From Frigididesulfovibrio sp031553235 (GTDB lineage Bacteria > Desulfobacterota > Desulfovibrionia > Desulfovibrionales > Desulfovibrionaceae), in assembly GCA_031553235.1 (NCBI GenBank), contig JAVBLS010000080.1, forward strand, positions 1 to 20,174: a stretch of DNA of 20,174 nucleotides, read 5' to 3'. Both the position numbers and the translations under genes were made by a program. Shown here piece after piece: positions 14,452-20,174 of this stretch (positions are counted from its first letter, which is position 1; each line of letters opens with the position of its first letter). The notes under the pieces were generated by a model. That model had not been told where the DNA came from and searched no databases. It worked only from the letters and a program-made list of their open reading frames with translations.

Positions 14452-15288
14452 ATGCAAATCGAGCTTGCCCACTTCTTTTTTCCTGAACCACCTTTGACGC
14501 TTTATCACTATTGCCCGGCAGATACTTTTATGAAGATTCTTGAGAGCCGGAGCTTATGGCTAACTGATTTTTCAAAAATGAACGATTATGCTGAGGAATC
14601 TTGGGCAGCCAAAATAGTATACAGCTCCCATAAGAAGCTTTCTCGCGAAGAAGGTGCTACTCCTTGTTTTTGCCAGCATTATCATCGTGAGTATGAAAGC
14701 CGTAGGATAACATCACGCAAATTTCTTTGCTGTTTCTCAGAAAACGGTGACGTTTTGAGCCAATGGAGGGCATACGCCGCAAATGGTTCAGGCTTTGCTA
14801 TCGGCTTCAGCACACATCGACTAAAAGCTATAAAAAGTATTCCCATCCCAGACATGCCAGATGATAGACGTAAATTTTTGATGAAAATTTGCTATGATGC
14901 TAAAAAACAATCAGAATTTATTGAACAATGCTTGGCTCTAAATAAAAATGCAGAAGAAGTAGAAAGCCTGACAACGGCATATCATTTAGCATTTTTATCA
15001 ATAGCGATGAAGAACCCTGGATTCGCTGAAGAAAAAGAATGGAGAATAGTTTATTCGCCCCTTGACCCAAGACTCAACATACATGCTCCAAGAAATCCAA
15101 TCGCATTCCGAAATACCAGTCGAGGCATTGCTCCTTATTTTGTACATAAATTTGATCATGATGCCGTTTCAGAGATAATTATTGGACCGACAAATCAAAC
15201 GACTGACGAGGATTTGGATTTGTTTCTGAAAAATAATGGGTTCGACGGTCTAAATGTCGCGAGAGCAAACGCCACCTATAGAGGGTAA
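14452..15288 (+). CDS. DUF2971 family protein
   Basis: A 278-residue soluble protein. The DUF2971 pattern is visible: LYHYCPADTFMKILESRSLWLTDFSKMNDYAEE (residues 17-49, in two parts around the ND), FLCCFSENGDVLSQWRAYAANGSGFAIGF (91-119 region), EKEWRIVY (194-201) and SEIIIGPTNQT (240-250). The molecular function of the family is not established as far as I know; members often sit on mobile elements and in defence islands. The opening H-Y and later S-x-W pattern faintly recalls ADP-ribosyltransferase-like folds, but that is speculation. ATG 14452 is chosen because GGAGG lies seven bases upstream; the frame is open further upstream only because it runs through the tRNA. The gene is AT-rich. Five bases separate it from the integrase. 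Confidence 0.85.
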   Translation: MQIELAHFFFPEPPLTLYHYCPADTFMKILESRSLWLTDFSKMNDYAEESWAAKIVYSSHKKLSREEGATPCFCQHYHREYESRRITSRKFLCCFSENGDVLSQWRAYAANGSGFAIGFSTHRLKAIKSIPIPDMPDDRRKFLMKICYDAKKQSEFIEQCLALNKNAEEVESLTTAYHLAFLSIAMKNPGFAEEKEWRIVYSPLDPRLNIHAPRNPIAFRNTSRGIAPYFVHKFDHDAVSEIIIGPTNQTTDEDLDLFLKNNGFDGLNVARANATYRG

Positions 15289-15293
15289 ATGTT

Positions 15294-16295
15294 ATGGCAA
15301 CCTTCCGTAAGCGCGGCCCCTATCAGTGGGAAGCCAGAATCCGCAAGCGCGGCTATCCAACCACCTGTAAGACTTTTGAAACTAAACTTGAGGCCGAAGC
15401 TTGGGCCAAGGATGTTGAAACCAAGATGAACAAAAGCATCTTCGTTTCCAGCAAAGAAGCCGAGCAGTATACCCTGAGTGAATGCCTTGACCGCTACATT
15501 GAAGAATATATCCCCAAGCTGAAGCACGCCAAGCGCGAGGAAGACCGCGCCAGGGCCATCCAGCGCCGCGCCATTGCCCACCGGGTTATGGCGACAATAC
15601 GCGCCAGGGACATTGCCGACTTTCGGCGTGAGCGTGAGGCCGAAGGTGTGAGCGGCAATACTATACGGCTGGACTTTGCCTTGCTATCTAAGCTCTTCAA
15701 CTACGCCCGCTCAGATTGGGGCATGGAAAGCCTGCAAAACCCCGTGGAACTGGCAGCCAAGCCCAAAGTTGAGAAAGGCCGTGAAAGACGCCTTGAGGAC
15801 GACGAAGAGGAAAAGCTGCTGAATGCCGCTTCCCCCATTTTCAAGCCTCTAATCCTTTTCGCCCTGGAAACAGCCATGCGCCGGGAGGAAATCGCCAGCT
15901 TGAAGTGGAGCAACGTAAATTTCAAAAAGCCCTCAGTCTTTCTGCCCGAAACCAAAAATACTGAACCCCGGACAGTTCCGCTATCTCCCGCCGCTTTGGA
16001 AATACTTAAAAACCTCCCAAGGCAAGAGGGCGTTGAACTCGTTTTCGGTGTAAGCGCGGATTTTATCACCGACAACATGAAGCAAATCCGGCCCAAGGCA
16101 GGGATTGAGAACTTGCGCTTTCACGACTTACGCCATGAAGCCACTAGCCGCTTCTTTGAAAGAACCGACCTGGATGTGATGGAGATTAAAGGCATAACCG
16201 GACATAAGACCCTGCAAATGCTGGCCCGATATACCCATTTGCGGACAGCACGTCTTGCGGGCAGGCTGGCTGGTAAGGCCAGGATGGAGAAATAA
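15294..16295 (+). CDS. int: Tyrosine recombinase (integrase) of the element
   Basis: A 333-residue phage-type integrase. The N-terminal arm-binding part (about 1-45, FRKRGPYQWEARIRKRGY) is followed by a SAM-like core-binding domain (about 60-160) and the catalytic domain. Catalytic residues: R196 in TAMRREEI, K221, H277 and R280 in HDLRH, H304 in TGHKT and nucleophile Y313 in ARYTHL. All are present, so it should be active in excision and integration at the adjacent tRNA-Leu. GAGGG, shared with the end of the DUF2971 gene, serves as ribosome-binding site, so the two genes are probably co-transcribed. Base composition is nearer to the host than that of its neighbours. Confidence 0.95.
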   Translation: MATFRKRGPYQWEARIRKRGYPTTCKTFETKLEAEAWAKDVETKMNKSIFVSSKEAEQYTLSECLDRYIEEYIPKLKHAKREEDRARAIQRRAIAHRVMATIRARDIADFRREREAEGVSGNTIRLDFALLSKLFNYARSDWGMESLQNPVELAAKPKVEKGRERRLEDDEEEKLLNAASPIFKPLILFALETAMRREEIASLKWSNVNFKKPSVFLPETKNTEPRTVPLSPAALEILKNLPRQEGVELVFGVSADFITDNMKQIRPKAGIENLRFHDLRHEATSRFFERTDLDVMEIKGITGHKTLQMLARYTHLRTARLAGRLAGKARMEK

Positions 16296-16340
16296 TCCCC
16301 AAAAACTTTTGATAGTCTTATGGTGACAATGAAAGATGTA

Positions 16341-18803
16341 TTAGTTCGTCTTTTTGTTGAGATTTATGTTTACCTGGGCGCAACTACAGCGAAGAGCTTG
16401 CTTCGTTCCTCTGTCTGGAACAACATACAGCATTCCGTTGCAATTTTTACATCTAAAGTGACTTATCAGTTCACAGAATGAGGTAACAACTGGCTCAAAA
16501 TCATTTTTATGAAAATTTGCCCATTCATTATAATGAATAGCTTTATTTGTTTGCCATTTTTCAATTTCTGATTTCACATTTGCTTGTGCAAGTTCCTTGC
16601 GGCGATTTTCAATGTCCATAGCAACTGCTGTATTTCCCCAGCTGTCTTCAGCCGTTTTGCCCTCTGACAATAGCTTTGAGAGCCTGCTCACGGCATTTGG
16701 CAAAAGATCCCCTAAAGTATATTCGCCATCACCGCGGAACACTACTGGCGCGTGTAGTCTATGGCAAAATTCTTTTGATATATATTCTAAATAATTTCGC
16801 AATAACGATGCAGCAGACCGAACATCGCTCTTTTTTAACTCGCCGGAAATTTCATTCCAAACATCTCTGTCATCCCATTCTGTCGGACCACAATCAACGT
16901 TCCAGGATTTAAAAAAGATAAATCCATGTTTACGGTCTATTAGACCTTCAGTTTGCATACTCTTCAACCAAACTTCATCGTGTGTTGTCATAATAAATTG
17001 GACAGTTGGGAAATGCTTTTTAAACAACCTGCTGACATCACGTCTATGTCCTGCATCGACAGACATGAGAACGTCGTCCAGAACGGCGAAAGTAAAGCTT
17101 TGGTCAAAAATATATTTCATTAATGCAAGATACAGGCAAAGTCCCATGCCGTCTTGATGTCCTTCGCTATGATATGCTCCTGGTGGAAAATATCCCCGTC
17201 CGTAAAAATCGACATCAAAACCGAGCTTGCCAATAGACGGTGCTAACCTTGCGAGAAATGTATTTTCATCTTCATGATGTATATCTCTATATAGTTCAAC
17301 AAAAGAATTTTCCACTTGCTTGTATATTGATTCAAGTTCTTGTGTGACAACGGTCCCATATAATTCATAAATATGCTTCGATATTTCCGCTTGTCGTTGT
17401 GCCTTAGCAAGATTACGGGCCGCTTGCCGATATTTTTCAAGACGCTCTTGAGCTAATATCAAATAATCGCGAGCACCATCTTGCTTGCTTGGATCTGGTA
17501 AAGCGGTAATGGCTTTTTCTAAATCATTTAGCAGGGCAGTTACATCGCTTGGGCAACAATAAATGGAGTCCAGAGCAGTTGACATCCCCACAATATCTGC
17601 TGAATTTCTCAATCTCGACATATCGTGCTGTATATTTTGAAGATATGCTGTAAAGGCTAGCGGCTGAACCGGTGGGGTAAGCAATAAAGCATAGGCGCTA
17701 ATTCTTGGAAAAGAATTTTGTACAGATTCAAGTAGATCTATTATTGGCTTAATCGCTTGCACAATCGTAGAGCGTTTTTTCTTCGCTTCTTCAAGGCGCT
17801 TTGTTTTTGAAAGTAATAGCGTTCTGAATTTTTCAGGCTCCCATGGCGTATCGCAAACAGGACATTGTTTTTCATCGAATTCTGCAAGAGAAATATTGAA
17901 TAAATTTTCTTTTGTTATATTACGTATAGCTTCTGTATCGGCTACTATGGCGGATATTTCTGCTTTAATGCTTTTGCAAGTTGCCTCTATAGTTTCATTA
18001 CATAGAGATGATATATTATCATAAGATATTTTAATGTCGGCTAATGCCTGTGCCTTGGGGATTTTTGATGTAATTCCACCGTGTGGTAGACTTACAATAC
18101 CATCCTTTATGGAAGTATTGGCGTCAAAGATTTCTATTGCTTGTAGTCCCAATATTGCTCTTCGGATATTCACTGCTTCAAGTATATTTGCTGATGAAAA
18201 CTCTGTTATATCTAAAGCCTCAAGCAGTTCATTACGAGATGCTATTTTTAATTTTTCTAATGCAGGTATAGATCTTTCAGTTGTATTTGAAATTTTATTT
18301 AATGTAGTTCGAAGTTTTTCTATTTTATCCAAACGCAGAAGAGATTGAACTTCTTCTGCCCGCTTGCCTGGGGCAGACAAAACGTATTTCATCAATTCGC
18401 GCCGAGTAAGCGCAAATTCTGGATGTGATGCAATGCCTGCGAGAGCAGAGACTATATCGTCGTCATTTGGTAATATTTGTGGGGAGTTTATACCCTTAAC
18501 TGTTCTGATTATCTTTGCACTCTTATTGAGTGAAGGGATAAAAACAGTTAATTCTACAGATGATTTGGCTGGATTACTGCGCGAATCGACATGCGGAGCA
18601 TGTTCTTTTGTGGAAACATTCCCCATTCCTTCGCCACTTAGGCGTGATATTGAGCCTGTAAGGGCAAATTCTATCGCATCGATAACACCGCTCTTGCCTG
18701 TTCCATTCGGCCCACATATGGCAAAATTATTCTTGCCCATATCCAGCGTTAAATTTTTAATGCCTCGAAATTCATTGATACATATAGATTCTATTTGAAT
18801 CAT
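16341..18803 (-). CDS. Rad50/SMC-like AAA ATPase with zinc-hook motif and zinc ribbon
   Basis: An 820-residue ABC-type ATPase of the RecF/Rad50/SMC group. It shows an N-terminal IESICINEFRGIKNL start, Walker A GPNGTGKS (31-38), predicted coiled coil (about 150-300 and 320-500) broken by CPVC (314-317, in the place of a Rad50 zinc hook), ABC signature SEGHQDGMG (546-554), Walker B FAVLDDV (572-578), D-loop SVDAGH (581-586) and H-loop TTHDEVW (606-612). Past the ATPase head, about 200 residues form an extra domain (LRNYLEYISKEFCHRL, LGDLLPNAVSRL) and end in a ribbon with C785/C788 and C806/C808. Such ATPases often drive anti-phage systems. The start overlaps the 66-residue gene by ATGA. The gene is AT-rich and opposes the integrase. 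Function is inferred from architecture only. Confidence 0.85.
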   Translation of the reverse strand: MIQIESICINEFRGIKNLTLDMGKNNFAICGPNGTGKSGVIDAIEFALTGSISRLSGEGMGNVSTKEHAPHVDSRSNPAKSSVELTVFIPSLNKSAKIIRTVKGINSPQILPNDDDIVSALAGIASHPEFALTRRELMKYVLSAPGKRAEEVQSLLRLDKIEKLRTTLNKISNTTERSIPALEKLKIASRNELLEALDITEFSSANILEAVNIRRAILGLQAIEIFDANTSIKDGIVSLPHGGITSKIPKAQALADIKISYDNISSLCNETIEATCKSIKAEISAIVADTEAIRNITKENLFNISLAEFDEKQCPVCDTPWEPEKFRTLLLSKTKRLEEAKKKRSTIVQAIKPIIDLLESVQNSFPRISAYALLLTPPVQPLAFTAYLQNIQHDMSRLRNSADIVGMSTALDSIYCCPSDVTALLNDLEKAITALPDPSKQDGARDYLILAQERLEKYRQAARNLAKAQRQAEISKHIYELYGTVVTQELESIYKQVENSFVELYRDIHHEDENTFLARLAPSIGKLGFDVDFYGRGYFPPGAYHSEGHQDGMGLCLYLALMKYIFDQSFTFAVLDDVLMSVDAGHRRDVSRLFKKHFPTVQFIMTTHDEVWLKSMQTEGLIDRKHGFIFFKSWNVDCGPTEWDDRDVWNEISGELKKSDVRSAASLLRNYLEYISKEFCHRLHAPVVFRGDGEYTLGDLLPNAVSRLSKLLSEGKTAEDSWGNTAVAMDIENRRKELAQANVKSEIEKWQTNKAIHYNEWANFHKNDFEPVVTSFCELISHFRCKNCNGMLYVVPDRGTKQALRCSCAQVNINLNKKTN

Positions 18804-19000
18804 GATGCGTCATCTCCAAAAAGAGCTTTTTTTATCACAGCCTCAGAAGTATTTCCCTTGCCGATGACCTCTTCACGGAGCCGCTCTGCAATATCACGAT
18901 ACTCTGTTTCATTGGCTAGCAAATCTAAAAATTTGCCAATAGTCGTGTCTAGAACACTTTGCAAATGAGTATCACTGGTCGAGCAATCGTTTTGAGACAT
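18800..19000 (-). CDS. Small 66-residue partner of the SMC-like ATPase
   Basis: An acidic, mostly helical protein without a membrane segment (LQSVLDTTIGKFLDLLANE, then YRDIAERLREEVI). I do not recognise a family. It is read first in the operon, and its TGA overlaps the ATPase ATG by four bases, so the two products are probably made in fixed ratio and may form a complex. The Shine-Dalgarno sequence (AAAGG, about eight bases upstream) is moderate. It may be a small regulatory or middle component like those paired with ABC ATPases in some defence systems, or an antitoxin-like partner; neither is shown by sequence. Confidence 0.7.
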   Translation of the reverse strand: MSQNDCSTSDTHLQSVLDTTIGKFLDLLANETEYRDIAERLREEVIGKGNTSEAVIKKALFGDDAS

Positions 19001-19034
19001 GAGTGGAGCCTTTGCATTCTGCCGTTAAATCAAT

Positions 19035-19105
19035 CCACCTGTTATAGGCTATCTTTACCCTATACTACTACCACCTACTTTGCCTACTGCCAAGCCCACC
19101 TGTTA
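19035..19105 (+). repeat. 10-bp direct repeat pair CCACCTGTTA
   Basis: Identical CCACCTGTTA at 19035-19044 and 19096-19105, 61 bp apart. Between them is a run of CTAC-type units (CTACTACCACCTACTTTGCCTACTGCC, 19066 onward). Possible protein-binding sites shared by the divergent operons. Confidence 0.4.
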
Positions 19106-19169
19106 GAGTGAATCCGAAAAGGCAAATGTGGACTCACTCCACATTTTGCTCCGCAAAAATGTCCGTTCG

Positions 19170-19204
19170 CCTTTCAGTGCAATCCCTGCCGGGTTGCTGA
19201 AAGG
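19170..19204 (+). repeat. Interrupted inverted repeat upstream of the mob operon
   Basis: CCTTTCAG (19170-19177) pairs with CTGAAAGG (19197-19204). Inside, CAA pairs with TTG and CCC with GGG, with a TG and a T bulged. The apical TCCCTGCC is also complementary to GGCAGGGA at 19253-19260, so an alternative fold exists. Confidence 0.6.
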
Positions 19205-19220
19205 AAAAAGGCTGGCCTGT

Positions 19221-19250
19221 ATGCGTAGATGAGTCCTCATCGTGACGCAT
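19221..19250 (+). repeat. Nested palindrome, oriT-like
   Basis: Outer arms ATGCGT (19221-19226) and ACGCAT (19245-19250) enclose inner arms GATGAG (19228-19233) and CTCATC (19236-19241), with A on one side and GTG on the other as a bulge. It is 41 bp upstream of the first gene of the mobilization operon. Confidence 0.6.
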
Positions 19251-19290
19251 CGGGCAGGGAAAGGCAACCTGTAGGAAAAGGAGAAAAGGG

Positions 19291-19677
19291 ATGCGTGCTT
19301 ACAGCTACCGTGATGCCGTGGACTCAGGGCTTGAGCCGGAACGCTATGTTTTTTTGAAAGAGGCCGCTGATATTCGGGCATATCTCGATTTTCGGATTTG
19401 GGGCAAAATTCAAAACCTGCAATGCTATTTCACCGATGCCGATACCGGGAATGCGTTCATTGTCAGTGCCTTTTCCCAGAACACCACCCATTACACCCCG
19501 CAGGACAAAGGCATAGATTTTGGAGCGCATGACCTGGAAGACGGTCTGTACCGGATTATCACCGGCCCGAACCGTAAAGGGCGCATCACATGGCTTTCTG
19601 CCGAACTCCTCTCCACCCCGGAAGCCGTCAGGGCGGAAGCATTCCGGCATACCCCAACTCTTGAGAACGGAAACTGA
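19291..19677 (+). CDS. Hypothetical 128-residue protein in the mobilization operon
   Basis: A soluble protein, opening MRAYSYRDAVDSGLEPERYVF, with no signal, membrane segment or motif that I recognise. A central part (about 35-75) looks like beta strands. A good AAAGGAG lies seven bases upstream. Its TGA overlaps the relaxase ATG by one base, so it is translationally coupled to the relaxase. This suggests a mobilization accessory role such as an oriT-binding or relaxase-loading protein. That is inference from position only. Confidence 0.75.
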   Translation: MRAYSYRDAVDSGLEPERYVFLKEAADIRAYLDFRIWGKIQNLQCYFTDADTGNAFIVSAFSQNTTHYTPQDKGIDFGAHDLEDGLYRIITGPNRKGRITWLSAELLSTPEAVRAEAFRHTPTLENGN

Positions 19678-20174
19678 TGCCCTACGCCGTCTTGCGCATC
19701 AAAAAACTGAAGTCCTGGGGAGACATCGCCGGTTCGGACGCGCATAACTTCAGGGAACGCGAAACACCTAATGCGGACGCAGAACGTACCCCGGACAACG
19801 CCACTTTTGTCGGCGATGCCGCGCAGGATTCCGTGGAAGCTATCAAAGCCGCCATAGGCGACCAGAATATCCGTAAAAACGCCGTATTGGCCGTTGAAAT
19901 ACTCTTGAGCGCCAGCCCTGAATATTTTCGCCCCAACGAGACAGACAAGGCGGGCAGCTACAATCCGGCCCGTGCCTGGGAGTGGGGCGAGACTTCCGCG
20001 CAGTGGCTCCGGGAGCGTTACGGCGACAGGGTTATCAAAGCCGTCATGCACCTGGATGAAGCTACCCCACATATACACGCAACCCTTGTTCCCCTGGATG
20101 ACAAAGGCAAGCTTAATTGCCGCGCCATGTTCGGTGGCAGCCGTCATACTCTGACAGAACTACAGACCGATTAC
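19677..20174 (+). CDS. mobV: MobV/Pre-type plasmid mobilization relaxase (5' part)
   Basis: The first 166 codons of an open frame that runs off the window. The family mark is HLDEATPHIHATLVPLDDKGKL followed by FGG: the HxDExxPHxH metal-binding motif of MobV/Pre relaxases, which nick oriT and lead the strand in transfer. It starts MPYAVLRIKKLKSWGDI and then has a segment like the family's motif I (DAHNFRERETPNAD, with the expected H and R-E-R). SASPEYFRPNE and TSAQWLRERYGD before the His motif are also typical of the family. The ATG overlaps the stop of the 128-residue gene. The C-terminal part is not visible, so intactness is unknown. Confidence 0.9.
   Translation, partial: MPYAVLRIKKLKSWGDIAGSDAHNFRERETPNADAERTPDNATFVGDAAQDSVEAIKAAIGDQNIRKNAVLAVEILLSASPEYFRPNETDKAGSYNPARAWEWGETSAQWLRERYGDRVIKAVMHLDEATPHIHATLVPLDDKGKLNCRAMFGGSRHTLTELQTDY

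Larger units (their letters stand above)
19001..19290. other. Structured non-coding region, candidate oriT and control region
   Basis: A 290-bp gap between the divergent ATPase operon and mobilization genes. It holds a 10-bp direct repeat CCACCTGTTA (19035-19044 and 19096-19105), a hairpin at 19141-19162 (ACATTTTGC/GCAAAAATGT with one bulge), a long interrupted hairpin at 19170-19204, and a nested palindrome at 19221-19250. MobV-type relaxases usually nick at an inverted repeat just upstream of their own operon, so oriT is expected here. The exact nick site cannot be assigned. Confidence 0.5.
14344..20174 (+). mobile_element. Integrative mobilizable element at tRNA-Leu (right end not seen)
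   Basis: The region holds a DUF2971 gene, a tyrosine integrase, a two-gene SMC-like ATPase operon, a structured non-coding segment, a small protein and a MobV-type relaxase. There is no phage structural gene and no type IV secretion gene in the visible part, so mobilization by a helper element is the simplest reading. Base composition is mosaic: the DUF2971 and ATPase genes are clearly AT-rich, while the integrase and relaxase are closer to the host. Confidence 0.8.

Noticed and set aside
16341..18803. Assignment of the ATPase to RloC (anticodon nuclease)
   Set aside because: The CPVC hook is shared, but I cannot identify the anticodon-nuclease active-site motif in the C-terminal region.
14344..20174. 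Prophage
   Set aside because: No capsid, tail, terminase or lysis gene is visible; a relaxase and candidate oriT point to a mobilizable element instead.
1..20174. CRISPR array
   Set aside because: No regularly spaced direct repeats with unique spacers were seen; the only dispersed repeats are the MITE-like units and short pairs.

Overview
The window looks like the chromosome of a curved, anaerobic sulfate reducer of the Desulfovibrio type. The clues are GC-rich coding DNA, an nrfHA nitrite reductase pair, a small FMN-binding protein that closely resembles (from memory) the 122-residue Desulfovibrio vulgaris protein, a helical-shape peptidoglycan carboxypeptidase (M99), and a PEP-CTERM surface protein. 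No species name can be given from the sequence alone.

Layout. Bases 1-221 form a near-perfect fold-back palindrome with a pure G/C centre. It overlaps the start of a small CBU_0592-like membrane protein (172-435) and is probably an assembly artefact. Then come a GT2 glycosyltransferase (minus), a PEP-CTERM protein with a structured upstream region, a 693-residue polytopic membrane protein with four apparent repeats, the FMN-binding protein, and the M99 carboxypeptidase (minus). Three copies of a hairpin-rich MITE-like repeat (419-531, 2495-2557, 5339-5451) sit against the stop codons of these genes. Next is nrfHA (minus, overlapping genes), with a leader holding a strong Shine-Dalgarno sequence and a possible 10-codon ORF. 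A coupled minus-strand pair follows: a UvrD/PcrA helicase, then a ThiL/class II aldolase fusion, closed by two tandem terminators. A conserved-looking hypothetical gene and a tRNA-Leu(UAA) end the core chromosome.

From the tRNA 3' end (14343) to the window edge is an integrated mobilizable element, seen only in part. It carries a DUF2971 gene, a tyrosine integrase, a minus-strand two-gene operon (66-residue protein plus an 820-residue Rad50/SMC-like ATPase with a CPVC hook motif and a C-terminal zinc ribbon), a highly structured non-coding stretch that may be oriT, a 128-residue protein and the start of a MobV-type relaxase. The DUF2971 gene and the ATPase operon are clearly more AT-rich than the integrase and mobilization genes, so they look like separately acquired cargo.

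The best candidate for an undescribed system is this cargo: the 66-residue/ATPase pair, possibly with DUF2971, as an anti-phage or element-competition module. That function is inference from architecture and location; nothing in the sequence proves it.
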